Source: Bradyrhizobium sp. 200 (GTDB taxonomy: Bacteria > Pseudomonadota > Alphaproteobacteria > Rhizobiales > Xanthobacteraceae). From it: DNA of 64,000 nt. This document shows positions 1 to 7,551 of this stretch, one piece after another. The DNA is taken from NCBI RefSeq assembly GCF_023100945.1, contig NZ_CP064689.1, positions 8,228,001-8,292,000 of the forward strand, given 5' to 3'. Below the pieces are notes generated by a model. The model had not been told where the DNA came from. It made no database searches and saw nothing but the letters and a program-made list of their open reading frames with translations. Position 1 is the first letter of the stretch, and the number at the start of each line of letters is the position of its first letter. The position numbers were made by a program, and so were the translations under genes.

Positions 1-2745
1 TGGGCCGCCTCGCGTCGTGTTGCCGGAGGCATCGGCGACCCTGACCTTGTCGGCGTTGTCAGCCTCGGCTTCCTGTTCCTTGCTGAAGTAAGGATCGCCG
101 AACGCGATCAGTTCGCCGCGGCCCGGCTTGCCGGGCGGCAGTTGACGCAAGGTGCGCAGCGCCGCGGCCGAAGGAACGGTCGTGACCGCGTGCGTCCGCG
201 CCAGCCACGGCACATCCTTGTAGCTTGCAAACAGCGGATCGTCGTCGCTGCGGATCTCGGCCGGCGCCGTTGGCAACAGCGACAATGGCAGCAGGCCGAG
301 CGCGCCATTGGTCACCACGATCAGGTTCTTGGCTGGCTTCCATCCGCTCTCGACCGGCTGCAGCAGCAGCGAGTAGAGTTCGTGCGCCAGCTTGAGATCG
401 AACGGCGGAATGTCCGAGATCATCGCCGCCTGCGGCTCCAGCGCCTCGCGCAGCTTGCGAACCTTGCTCTCGATATCGCCGCTTGTTGCCTTGATCGCGG
501 CGAACGCGACCGGACCATTCTTCGGAACCGCCCAGACGAAGCTGCTGGTCTGCCCGAAATAGAACGATAGCATCGCCTCGCCGTCGGCCAGCGTCGCCCT
601 GATCTGCTCGACCGATGGCGGCTTTGGCGCGACCAGGTCTGCATAAACCGGGAAGCGCCGGCTGATTTCCTGCCGCGCCCTGGTGCGATCGGCGCGCAGG
701 GCGTTGATCGAAGCATTGATCGCCTGAACGCCTTTCTCGTCCCGCTCGTGCGAAGGCAGCGACAACACGTTGGTGAGCGTCCCGAGCTGCGCATTCACCT
801 GCTTGCCGAGGTCCTGTTCTTTCCGCACCAGTTCGGCCAACGCCGGATCCTTGGCTGCCGCGCGCGCGCTCGACGCCGCCAGCGCCTGCTGCACCGAACG
901 GCCGCGAATGGCGTCGGCCAAGCCAAAGGTCTCGACGCCAACATCGCCGGACGGGTTCTTCTCGCGCGCCAGCATGTTGAGATAGGCTTCCACGATGCCC
1001 TGCAGGCGCTGATTGCGCGCCGCCACCGCCGTGGTGTCGTCGTCATCGGCGTTCTCGCGCGACGACGCCATCAGGATCGGGATCGCCGTCCTGAACTCGC
1101 GGATCGCGTCCTGGTCGCGTCCGGCCCGCATCAGGCCGATCGCCAGCGTGCCGCGCGCCGAGGCGGTATCGAGATGATTTTCGCCGACGCGGGAAATCTG
1201 CTTCTTCACGAGCTGTTCGGCCGCCGCGATGCCGGCCTCGATTTGGCCGGAGGCATAGAGCGAGTAAATGCGCCCGCCGTTGAGTTCGAAAGCCTCTCGC
1301 CGCGCCGGTTCCCATTTCGCGATCGCGTTGTCGATCTGCGCAAAGACCGCGATCGCATCGCTTCCCTTGCGCTGCAGATTCAAGATGTTGCCGAGCTGCG
1401 ACAACAACTGCACAGTCGAAAGAGAATCTTCAGCGACGCCAACCGTCCGGGTAATGTCCAGGCTCACCCGGACCAGTTGCTCCGCTTCGGCATAACGGCC
1501 CTGCTCGACGAGAATGCCGGCCAATCCCGCGATAAAGCGCGGCGTGGTGGGACTGTATTTGCCTTGGTTTTTCAACTGCGACAACAGCGCCCGGCGAGCA
1601 TCGACCTCGGCTTCCGCAAGGCGTCCCTGCCGCGCTTTCATTCGGGCCTGGTTCAGGATGTTGAGATCGACGGCGAGCACCATGCTGGACTCGGAAGGCG
1701 GATTCTCCGCACCCGACAACATTGGCTTGATCGCAGCGCGCTTGCGCAGCTCACTGAGCTTGTACGAGGCCTCGGCCTCGCGGAATTGCCCCCGCGCTTC
1801 GAACAGCATGGCGCGGCCGATTTCGACTTCGGCTTCCCAGTTCTGACCGTAGGTATTGTAGGTCGACCGCATGATCGGATGGCCGCTGGTTCGCGCTTCC
1901 TGGAGCAGCGGCTGGCTGCGGCGCAGATAGGCCTCCGCCTGCGCGATATCGCCCATCTGGATCAGGATGCTGGCGATCGCGCGGTTCGCACCGACCAGGT
2001 ACCCCCTGGCCCCCTTCTGGTTGGATGTCTCGCGAAGCAGCCGCTGAAACAGTTCAAAAGCCTTTTTGGGATCGCCGGCGGCCATGTACTGTTGGGCGGC
2101 AAGCGAAATCAACCTTCCCATCATGTTGGCCGAGATCGCGCCGCGGCCGACTTCGATGGCTTTGTTGGCGTCCGCGATGGTATCGGCGAGCCGACCGAGC
2201 TGCGCCCTGGCATTGCCGCGATCGAAATAAAATTGCGCGAGATCTTCGCGCGATTCCTTGCCGGTCGGCTTTGCGTCTGCCTCGGCGTTCAGCTTCTCGA
2301 TGGTCTTGAGATCGGCCTTCTCGCTGTCCAGGATCGCGGTGATATCGGTGATCGTTCGCGGTGGCGCGATAAATCCGGCGGGCAGAACGCCGCCGGCGGC
2401 GACTTTCGGGGCGGCTTCGGTTGGAATGGCGACGGCGACATTGGCGCGGCCATTGGCCTTGTCGAGCGCGGCCATCACACAGGCGCGGACCTGGGGCCTC
2501 GCCTTCTCGCGGCAGGCCTCGATATTTCCCGCCCCACCGGAGGCTCGCATGCAGACCTGAACAATCGGCCTGCCGACGCTCATCCTGCAACTCTCCCGCG
2601 CGGACTCGACGCCAAGCGCGTGCGCCGCCGGGGCCGTTACCACAAGGATCGCCGCCGATATAGCGCATCTTGAAGCAGTGCTGGATGCTGCAAGAAGCCT
2701 TTTGGGCTGAAAACGGAACGAAAGAACGTTTTTCTCTGAGGACAT
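1..2745 (-). CDS. secreted TPR-repeat protein with C-terminal CHAT domain (3' end cut off)
   Basis: Partial gene: 915 codons are visible and the frame is still open at base 1. The start is the ATG at 2745, with a GGGG tract about 10 bases upstream. The N-terminus has a basic segment and then a hydrophobic stretch (about residues 30-50, AILVVTAPAAHA), read as a signal peptide. The middle contains repeated helical TPR-like segments with the AEAxxRR/AEAELLRxSL pattern. From about residue 700 the sequence (LADGEAMLSFYFG, then NLIVVTNGALGLLPLSLLP near residue 810) matches the start of a CHAT (caspase-HetF-associated with TPR) domain. The catalytic His and Cys motifs would lie beyond the window, so protease competence cannot be judged. 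A 641-codon open frame on the other strand is a shadow. Family call is firm; the substrate is unknown. Confidence 0.85.
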   Translation of the reverse strand, partial: MSSEKNVLSFRFQPKRLLAASSTASRCAISAAILVVTAPAAHALGVESARESCRMSVGRPIVQVCMRASGGAGNIEACREKARPQVRACVMAALDKANGRANVAVAIPTEAAPKVAAGGVLPAGFIAPPRTITDITAILDSEKADLKTIEKLNAEADAKPTGKESREDLAQFYFDRGNARAQLGRLADTIADANKAIEVGRGAISANMMGRLISLAAQQYMAAGDPKKAFELFQRLLRETSNQKGARGYLVGANRAIASILIQMGDIAQAEAYLRRSQPLLQEARTSGHPIMRSTYNTYGQNWEAEVEIGRAMLFEARGQFREAEASYKLSELRKRAAIKPMLSGAENPPSESSMVLAVDLNILNQARMKARQGRLAEAEVDARRALLSQLKNQGKYSPTTPRFIAGLAGILVEQGRYAEAEQLVRVSLDITRTVGVAEDSLSTVQLLSQLGNILNLQRKGSDAIAVFAQIDNAIAKWEPARREAFELNGGRIYSLYASGQIEAGIAAAEQLVKKQISRVGENHLDTASARGTLAIGLMRAGRDQDAIREFRTAIPILMASSRENADDDDTTAVAARNQRLQGIVEAYLNMLAREKNPSGDVGVETFGLADAIRGRSVQQALAASSARAAAKDPALAELVRKEQDLGKQVNAQLGTLTNVLSLPSHERDEKGVQAINASINALRADRTRARQEISRRFPVYADLVAPKPPSVEQIRATLADGEAMLSFYFGQTSSFVWAVPKNGPVAFAAIKATSGDIESKVRKLREALEPQAAMISDIPPFDLKLAHELYSLLLQPVESGWKPAKNLIVVTNGALGLLPLSLLPTAPAEIRSDDDPLFASYKDVPWLARTHAVTTVPSAAALRTLRQLPPGKPGRGELIAFGDPYFSKEQEAEADNADKVRVADASGNTTRGGP

Positions 2746-3039
2746 GTAATGACCCCATTCAAATCGATACGTGCAATAGGGAAATACTAGCAAGTTTCCC
2801 CCGCGCTGCCATGAAATTCTCCGCCGGTCTCCGGGACCTCTGGTCGCATCCGCCCTGCCTGCTTCTGCCGGCCGGGTGGCATGGGCTGTGATCTCACGCC
2901 GGAACCGGCCGGGACGGCCTTGAAAGCGTCAAGAAAACGCTTCAAGTTGCGTGGGTTGGCAGGGGCTTACTGATGCGCCGCCTGCCCTGATCAGCGCCCA
3001 TTAATCAGCAACCCGAGTTCGGTTTAACCAGATCCGGAT

Positions 3040-4977
3040 ATGTCATTGACGATGGCCCAAGGAATGAAGCGCCTCGGGATGCCGATTGCGGCGCTGTTCG
3101 GCGTGGCCGTGCTCGCCTTGATCGGAACCTCCTGGTTCCTCAACCGCGACGCGCTGCGCCAGGCGGTCGAGGCGCAGATCCGCAACGTCACCGGGCTCGA
3201 TCTGGTCGTCGCTGGCGCGATCGACGTTTCGGTGTTTCCGGGCAGCTACGTCTCCTTTCACAATGTCGGGCTGAAGGGCGGCGGCACCACCGACCCCGCG
3301 CTGCAGGTCGATGTGCTGACCGCGAACCTGCGCCTGCTGCCATTGCTGCTGCGCCGCTTCGAAATCGCCGATGTCATGATGTTGCGGCCGCACATCCACG
3401 TCATCAGGGGCGCGCATGGCGAGAGCAACTGGACGCCGTTCGTCGAACGGATCGCGCGCACGATGAAGCCCGGCGCCGAAAACCAGGTGTCGTTCTCCGA
3501 AATCAGGATCCAGGACGGCGTGCTCAAATACGAGGACGCTGCAAATCATGTTTCCGAGCAGCTCGGCGACATCGATCTCTCGCTGGCGTGGCCGTCGATC
3601 TCGCGCTCGTTCGCGGCGACCGGACAATTCGACTGGCGCAATGAACGCGTCGACGGCTCGATCTCGGCCAGCGACTTCGTCGCGATGCTGTCCGGCGACC
3701 GCTCGGGCCTGAGGGCGCGCATCGTGAGCGCGCCGCTGAAACTGGCCTTCGACGGCTCGGTCGCCAACCGCACCAGCCTGATGATGGAAGGCACGGTGAC
3801 CGTCGACAGCCTGTCGCTGCGCAACGCGCTGCGCTGGATGGGACAGCCGGTGCCCGGCAGCGGCGGCTTCGGCCGCTTCGCGCTGAAGGCCCGCGCCAAC
3901 GTCGTCGGCGCCTCGGTTGCGCTGACCAACGTGAATGTCGAACTCGACGGCAACGTCGCCGAGGGCGTGATGACGGTGGCCAATAACGGCCGCCAGACGC
4001 TGCAGGCGACGCTCGCCGCAGGCAACCTTGATTTCACGCCCTACATCTCCACGGTGCGCCTGCTGGCGAGCGGCGCGCGGGACTGGAACCGGCAATTGTT
4101 CGACCTGAGCTCGCTTTCCGCCACCGATCTCGACATGCGCCTGTCGGCGGCGCGGGTGACGGTCGGCCCCACAAAACTCGGCCGCACCGCGTTTGGCGCC
4201 AATCTGCGCGGCGGCGCGCTGGCGCTCTCGGTCGGCGAGGCGCAGATGTATGGCGGCATCGCCAAGGGCTCGTTCGGGATCGCGCGGTTGGACACGGTCG
4301 CCGACGTCAAGGCGCAGCTCCAGTTCACCGACGTCGATCTGCAGGCCTGCGCCAGCGAATTGTTCGGGATCACCAAGCTCTCCGGCCGCGGCAATCTCGG
4401 CGTATCGCTGGTGGCATCCGGTTCGAGCCCGTTCGGGCTTGCCTCCTCGCTCGACGGCACCGCTACGCTGACCGGCCATGACGGCGCGATCGCGGGCTTC
4501 AATGTCGAGCAGCTTTTGAAGCGGCTCGAGCGGCGGCCGTTGTCCGGCGGCGGTAATTTCCGCTCGGGCTCGACGCCTTACGACAATCTCACGGTCCAGG
4601 TCCGCTTCAACGACGGCATCGCCACCGCCGAAGACATCCGCGTCGACGGACCGACCACGCGCCTGACGCTGTCGGGCACCGCCTCCGTGCCGACCCGCGA
4701 ATACGACCTCAAGGGCGTCGCCAGCCTGACATCGGCCGCGGCCGGCGGCGACAAGGGATTTGAACTCCCCTTCGTGGTGCAGGGCCCGTGGGATGACCCC
4801 TTGGTATTCCCCGATCCGGAAAGCCTGATCCGCCGCTCGCCGGGCGCCGCCCCGCTGCTGGACGCGGTGAAGGACCGCAAGACGCGCGATGCGGTGCGCT
4901 CGGTGATCGAGCGGTTTACCGGCGGCGGGCAGAAGCCTGCGGCGCCGGAGACGGCGGATGGGGCGAAGGCGAACTAG
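3040..4977 (+). CDS. AsmA family protein
   Basis: A 645-residue protein with one N-terminal membrane helix (about residues 13-33), then the AsmA N-terminal pattern (LRQAVEAQIRNVTGLDLVV, followed by a beta-rich stretch with NLRLLPLL). A C-terminal AsmA_2-like region includes FRSGSTPYDNLTVQVRFNDG and a terminal GPWDDPLVFPDPESL segment. AsmA proteins are envelope proteins related to bridge-like lipid carriers and influence outer-membrane composition; the cargo here is not evident. Starts at 3040, 3052 or 3064 are all in frame. AAGGA lies directly before the 3064 ATG, so the true start is unsettled within 8 residues. The gene stands alone and diverges from the CHAT gene across 294 bases that contain no obvious gene. 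Confidence 0.88.
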   Translation: MSLTMAQGMKRLGMPIAALFGVAVLALIGTSWFLNRDALRQAVEAQIRNVTGLDLVVAGAIDVSVFPGSYVSFHNVGLKGGGTTDPALQVDVLTANLRLLPLLLRRFEIADVMMLRPHIHVIRGAHGESNWTPFVERIARTMKPGAENQVSFSEIRIQDGVLKYEDAANHVSEQLGDIDLSLAWPSISRSFAATGQFDWRNERVDGSISASDFVAMLSGDRSGLRARIVSAPLKLAFDGSVANRTSLMMEGTVTVDSLSLRNALRWMGQPVPGSGGFGRFALKARANVVGASVALTNVNVELDGNVAEGVMTVANNGRQTLQATLAAGNLDFTPYISTVRLLASGARDWNRQLFDLSSLSATDLDMRLSAARVTVGPTKLGRTAFGANLRGGALALSVGEAQMYGGIAKGSFGIARLDTVADVKAQLQFTDVDLQACASELFGITKLSGRGNLGVSLVASGSSPFGLASSLDGTATLTGHDGAIAGFNVEQLLKRLERRPLSGGGNFRSGSTPYDNLTVQVRFNDGIATAEDIRVDGPTTRLTLSGTASVPTREYDLKGVASLTSAAAGGDKGFELPFVVQGPWDDPLVFPDPESLIRRSPGAAPLLDAVKDRKTRDAVRSVIERFTGGGQKPAAPETADGAKAN

Positions 4978-4991
4978 CCTGGTCGTGGCCG

Positions 4992-5053
4992 CGTAGCCCG
5001 GATGAGCGGCTTGTCTCGCCGTAGCTCGAAGAGCGTAGGCGGATGACCCCGGG
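4992..5053. repeat. GTAGCCCGGATGAGCG-type palindromic repeat, degenerate copy
   Basis: Begins GCGTAGCCCGGATGAGCG, the head of a repeat also seen at 5406, 7075 and 7842. The tail is rearranged. It lies just downstream of the AsmA gene and beside the 3' end of the convergent antitoxin-like gene, a typical site for this kind of element. Confidence 0.6.
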
Positions 5054-5057
5054 TCCT

Positions 5058-5366
5058 CTATGCGACGTGAAGTTCCAAGCCCGCGCGCTTCTGAAGATAA
5101 CCGAGAACGCTAAAGAGATTCTTGGCCTGCGGATTACCGCGCGGACCGAACATCCGGATAAGACTCTTGGGCTGCGTCCCGGTCGCTTCGCCAAGCTTTT
5201 CGAATCCGACGGTTGCCTTGATATAGTCACGCAGGATCGTCTTGCCGGTTTCGACATCCCCGCTCAGCATCGCATCGATGCCTTCACGAAGAAGCGCTTC
5301 GGCAAACTTCTTGTCGTTCTTGACGCGGGTCTGCACCAGCTCCTTGAAGCTTCCTGTCTTCGCCAT
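5058..5366 (-). CDS. HigA-like addiction-module antidote family protein, solo
   Basis: A 102-residue protein. Its C-terminal half carries the pattern of the COG3636/TIGR02684 antidote family: EATGTQPKSLIRMFGPRGN, then NLFSVLGYLQKRAGLEL, a helix-turn-helix ending in a short amphipathic helix. The middle (ALLREGIDAMLSGDVETGK) is also typical. I prefer the ATG at 5366, preceded by GGAGAG at about 5 bases, over an in-frame GTG 12 bases upstream. No RelE/HigB-like toxin flanks it: a repeat lies on each side. It is probably a DNA-binding regulator or an orphaned antidote. Family call is good; the role is inferred. Confidence 0.75.
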   Translation of the reverse strand: MAKTGSFKELVQTRVKNDKKFAEALLREGIDAMLSGDVETGKTILRDYIKATVGFEKLGEATGTQPKSLIRMFGPRGNPQAKNLFSVLGYLQKRAGLELHVA

Positions 5367-5405
5367 CTGTCTCTCCACTCCTCAACGCCGTCCGCGCTTG
5401 CTCGG

Positions 5406-5483
5406 TGCGTAACCCGGATGAGCGGAGCGACATCCGGGGTCTCATCTGCGATCCCGCATATCGCTACGCTCATGCGGGCTACG
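5406..5483. repeat. GTAGCCCGGATGAGCG-type palindromic repeat, near-complete copy
   Basis: Two nested inverted parts can be seen: AACCCGGATGAGCGGAG with CATCCGGGG, then ATCCCGCATATCGC with GCTCATGCGGGCTACG. Other copies lie at 4992, 7075 and 7842, and a related element is at 47089. Confidence 0.7.
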
Positions 5484-5494
5484 AATATGACCCT

Positions 5495-5722
5495 TCAGGG
5501 AACGTCATCGCTCCGGCCGCCACCAACACCATATGGCTTGTTGAGAAAATAACTCCGGTTGCCCAGCGCCGCTTCGGCATATTGGTCGATCGCAACGACG
5601 ATCGCCTGCACATGCGCGTGGCACCACCCTTCCCGCGTCGCTCTTATGCGAACCTCCGCCAGGGCCTTTATCCATGGCGGGTTTTCCGCATTGTGGTCGT
5701 ACCATCTGAGCGGTCCTGACAT
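5495..5722 (-). CDS. conserved-looking small protein (75 aa), third gene of a LexA-boxed set
   Basis: A 75-residue acidic/aromatic protein starting MSGPLRWYDHNAENPPWIKA and containing REGWCHAHVQAIVVAIDQYAEAALGNR. I do not recognise a named family. The composition and the helix with regular hydrophobic spacing look like a real protein. Its start lies inside the 3' end of the upstream small gene (overlap 5668-5722), which suggests translational coupling. It is the last gene of a leftward set that begins at 6298 behind a LexA-type box. No membrane segment or catalytic motif is visible. Confidence 0.6.
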   Translation of the reverse strand: MSGPLRWYDHNAENPPWIKALAEVRIRATREGWCHAHVQAIVVAIDQYAEAALGNRSYFLNKPYGVGGGRSDDVP

Positions 5723-5898
5723 AGCTGACCCCTGTTGACGAAATCCTCCAGCTCCACCCGCTTGCGCAAGAGCAGGAGCTGCGCCCTCGCATTGTCCAGG
5801 CCGGATTGCTCGAGCTGACGCGCAAGCTGGTCCAGCTCGGCAATCAGTCGGCGCAGCGCTTGGATCGAATCATGGGCTTGGATCGGATCATCGCTCAC
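5668..5898 (-). CDS. small coiled-coil protein, second gene of a LexA-boxed set
   Basis: A 76-residue protein, mostly one long helix: SIQALRRLIAELDQLARQ and AQLLLLRKRVELEDFV have heptad-like spacing, and the tail is polar. The GTG at 5898 is my choice because the sequence upstream of it derives from a repeat element; the ribosome-binding site is weak. It overlaps the next gene by 55 bases and the 3' end of the previous one by 11. No family is recognised. A helical adaptor or small DNA-associated protein would fit the shape, but that is inference only. Confidence 0.5.
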   Translation of the reverse strand: MSDDPIQAHDSIQALRRLIAELDQLARQLEQSGLDNARAQLLLLRKRVELEDFVNRGQLCQDRSDGTTTMRKTRHG

Positions 5899-6298
5899 GG
5901 CGGCCTCGAGCCTTTTCCGTTCCGATGGAATCGGAACGGGACTCCAGATTTTTGATTTGACGCGTTTTCGTGACGCGAACCGGCTCCCACCCCGGATCAA
6001 GTCCGGGGCTGGCTTTCGCTGGAAAACGCATCGGCGCCCCGTTCGAGGGCTTCCTGCTGACCGCGCGGACATCCAGCTTCAGCCGTTCATCGACATTGAG
6101 CAGCCGCTCTTCGCCGCCGAGCCGGTTCCGCTCGCCGATGAGGCCGAGCATGGCGACCCGCATGGACATCAGGTGAACAGCGGCCTCCGAGCAGTCCTCG
6201 TCCCGGTTGACCCTTTTGCGGATATTGTCCTCCGCACTCAGCATCTCCGCCCGCAAGAACCTGATTTTTCTGCGAATTTCGTTCAATTTGTTGTCCAT
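5888..6298 (-). CDS. small helical protein, first gene behind a LexA box; C-terminus built from a repeat element
   Basis: A 136-residue frame. Residues 1-85 look like a genuine charged helical protein (MDNKLNEIRRKIRFLRAEML, then a second helix MSMRVAMLGLIGERNRLGGE). From about residue 90 the frame runs through a dispersed repeat and reads PAKASPGLDPGWEPVRVTKT, so the last 45 or so residues are repeat-derived. The ATG lies 31 bases from a LexA-type GAAC-N7-GAAC box. On this strand the box sits between a TTGAAA -35-like and a TTATAG -10-like element. No named family is recognised. Induction by DNA damage is inferred from the box only. Confidence 0.6.
   Translation of the reverse strand: MDNKLNEIRRKIRFLRAEMLSAEDNIRKRVNRDEDCSEAAVHLMSMRVAMLGLIGERNRLGGEERLLNVDERLKLDVRAVSRKPSNGAPMRFPAKASPGLDPGWEPVRVTKTRQIKNLESRSDSIGTEKARGRRER
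5917..6033. repeat. composite dispersed repeat inserted in a small gene
   Basis: It starts with a perfect 10-bp hairpin (CCGTTCCGAT, 3-base loop, ATCGGAACGG). A GATTTGACGCGTTTTCGTGACGCG segment pair follows, then a palindrome CCCCGGATC / GATCCGGGG-like core, ending in a stretch that closes with AAAACGC. I recall the GATTTGACGCGTTTTC...AAAACGC layout as a common intergenic repeat in Bradyrhizobium, with a second repeat inside it; a genome search would settle that. Confidence 0.6.
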
Positions 6299-6328
6299 GG
6301 GCCACCTCGCTCGGGTTGAACCCTATAA

Positions 6329-6343
6329 GAACAAATAAAGAAC
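6329..6343 (-). promoter_or_regulatory. LexA (SOS) box, GAAC-AAATAAA-GAAC
   Basis: An exact match to the alphaproteobacterial LexA target GTTC-N7-GTTC (reverse complement here). On the minus strand it lies between TTGAAA (-35-like) and TTATAG (-10-like), 31 bases before the ATG at 6298, so LexA bound there would block the promoter. It also lies 53 bases upstream of the divergent DUF3072 gene. Confidence 0.75.
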
Positions 6344-6395
6344 AAATTTCAAGTTAAGAGTTCGCTCCCAAGCAAAGATTCTTTGGAGTTCCGAA

Positions 6396-6575
6396 ATGCC
6401 CCGCCTCCCCGACCAGGTGGATGCGCCGATGACGCCGCGCCAGCTCGCGGCGCTGCGCACGCTCAGCGCCGAGGCCTATCAGCCGAAACTGTTCGAGAGG
6501 GATCTGACGGCGAGGGAAGCCGAGCGACGGATTGCGGTGCTCAAGGCCGAGATCGAGTTGGCGAATTCTTTCTAA
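6396..6575 (+). CDS. DUF3072 family small protein
   Basis: A 59-residue protein. Residues 12-55 (MTPRQLAALRTLSAEAYQPK, then FERDLTAREAERRIAVLKAE) match the DUF3072 pattern of an MTxxQ-A-LRTL-EEA helix followed by LT-xEA-xRI-xLK. TTGGAG lies about 9 bases before the ATG. It is transcribed away from the LexA-boxed gene at 6298, with the box in the shared intergenic space, so it may also be LexA-controlled. The family has no established function. Confidence 0.8.
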   Translation: MPRLPDQVDAPMTPRQLAALRTLSAEAYQPKLFERDLTAREAERRIAVLKAEIELANSF

Positions 6576-6726
6576 GCGGCAGGCTGCTACTCGAAACACA
6601 CAAGCGCGTAGAGCGGATAAGCGTAGCCACGCTCCAGGCGAAGGTACCCGATCTTCAGTCCGCAAAATTACGGGGCTGATCATGTGCAATCTTGTTCTTT
6701 TCCAAACCTCAAAACTGGGTAATGCC

Positions 6727-6960
6727 TCAGTTTGAAATTTCGATTTCGGTAACCCGCTTCTTGTAAGGTCCACAAAGAGCCGGCGCTTGGTTTGGATCCA
6801 TCAGCGCAGCGCAACCAACCTCATGTAATACTTTATCAGCAATTCCTGCAGCGATTGCAGGGGCTACGGCCAATGTCTTTTGGCTTCGCATGAAGTTGTT
6901 AAAGTAGACGCAGAGCGTCACGGCGTAGCAATGATCCTCGCACCGTGCAACCAACTCCAT
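6727..6960 (-). CDS. doubtful small ORF, 77 codons
   Basis: The frame encodes a Cys-containing 77-residue product (MELVARCEDHCYAVTLCVYF at the start, KKRVTEIEISN at the end). Base composition is visibly more AT-rich than neighbouring genes, and there is no clear ribosome-binding site. It abuts the antitoxin relic at 6966. I recognise no family. It may be a remnant of transferred DNA rather than an expressed gene. Confidence 0.25.
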   Translation of the reverse strand: MELVARCEDHCYAVTLCVYFNNFMRSQKTLAVAPAIAAGIADKVLHEVGCAALMDPNQAPALCGPYKKRVTEIEISN

Positions 6961-6965
6961 TCACC

Positions 6966-7074
6966 GAGCATGATGTGTTGGCTCCGGAATTTGAGATAAC
7001 CGCCGAACCGCGCCGCTCGCCTGCGCGCAGGCTTATCCCAAGCCGAGCTTGCGGCCCGGATGGGCACCAGCAAG
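6966..7074 (+). pseudogene. relic of an XRE antitoxin gene, partial duplicate of the one at 7548
   Basis: Bases 6966-7074 align with 7608-7716 of the intact antitoxin gene. Both share GAG-ATGATG, CCGGA-TT-GAGAT, the TGCGCGC-GGCTT segment and the long identical run CCCGGATGGGCACCAGC. I estimate three quarters of positions agree. A small gap after GAA(CCG/TTG) and other changes break the frame. The copy lacks its 5' and 3' ends; a palindromic repeat begins exactly where the similarity stops. Confidence 0.75.
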
Positions 7075-7177
7075 CGCAGCCCGGATGAGCACAGCGACAT
7101 CCAGGTCTTGATCCCACATATCGCGGAGCCCGTCATAGGGCGCGCGTTTGCGCGACCCGTTGGCTCATGCGGGCTAC
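7075..7177. repeat. GTAGCCCGGATGAGCG-type palindromic repeat, long variant
   Basis: Starts GCAGCCCGGATGAGCACAGC and ends GGCTCATGCGGGCTAC, with an inner palindrome GGGCGCGCGTTTGCGCGACCC. It joins the antitoxin relic directly on its left and the toxin-antitoxin promoter on its right. Confidence 0.65.
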
Positions 7178-7195
7178 TCGCTGTTTTACTTCTTT

Positions 7196-7221
7196 CTTAT
7201 ATCTCAAAATTGAGATATAAG
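7196..7221. promoter_or_regulatory. palindromic operator of the toxin-antitoxin pair
   Basis: A perfect inverted repeat with 12-base arms, CTTATATCTCAA and TTGAGATATAAG, separated by AA. It lies directly at the start of the toxin gene and contains TATA-like sequence. Antitoxins of the HigA/RelB type bind such palindromes to repress their own operon; binding here is inferred from position and symmetry. Confidence 0.7.
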
Positions 7222-7551
7222 CAGGCGTGCCCTTGGCGAGTTGAAATCCTCGACGAAACCGTCGCCGCAGAGATCGCTGCCCTTCCGGCCGACATGCAGG
7301 CGCGGTTTTTGCGACTTGCCGAGCGGATCACGTCAGCAGGGCTGGAAAGCCTGAGCGAACCGCATGTGAAGCACATCGGGGGGAAGCTCTGGGAGTTGCG
7401 CTTGACAGGGCGCGATGGAATTGCCCGCGCGCTTTACGTCACGGCGATCGGCAGAAGGGTCGTCGTGGTTCGCGCCTTCGTGAAGAAGACGCAGAAGACG
7501 CCGCGCGCCGAGATCGAACTCGCGCAGCGGCGAGCAAAGGAGATCACATGA
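7210..7551 (+). CDS. RelE/HigB-type toxin (phage-derived Gp49-like family), start codon uncertain
   Basis: About 113 residues. The pattern is typical of the Gp49/HigB-like RNase toxin family (PF05973): WRVEILDETVAAEIAALPAD, VKHIGGKLWELRLTGRDG, RALYVTAIGRRVVVVRAFVK, and KKTQKTPRAEIELAQRRAKE. These toxins cut mRNA, often at the ribosome. Relatives usually begin at or next to the PW preceding RVEIL. Here that position is TGC, and a GTG one base out of register precedes CCC, so only the TTG at 7210, inside the operator, is in frame. Either that TTG is used or one extra C has displaced the GTG start. The stop overlaps the antitoxin ATG (ATGA). Confidence 0.75.
   Translation: MRYKQACPWRVEILDETVAAEIAALPADMQARFLRLAERITSAGLESLSEPHVKHIGGKLWELRLTGRDGIARALYVTAIGRRVVVVRAFVKKTQKTPRAEIELAQRRAKEIT

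Noticed and set aside
748..2673. 641-codon open reading frame on the plus strand
   Set aside because: Antisense to the CHAT gene. The composition is Arg/His/Gln-rich as expected for a shadow of a GC-rich gene, and no family pattern is visible. The minus frame has signal peptide, TPR and CHAT features.
2716..2727. GAAC-N4-GAAC near the CHAT gene start
   Set aside because: Spacing is 4, not 7, so it does not fit the LexA target; it also lies inside the coding region.
7060..7209. upstream extension of the toxin reading frame by 50 codons
   Set aside because: The extension is encoded by a palindromic repeat and crosses the operator; family members do not have it.
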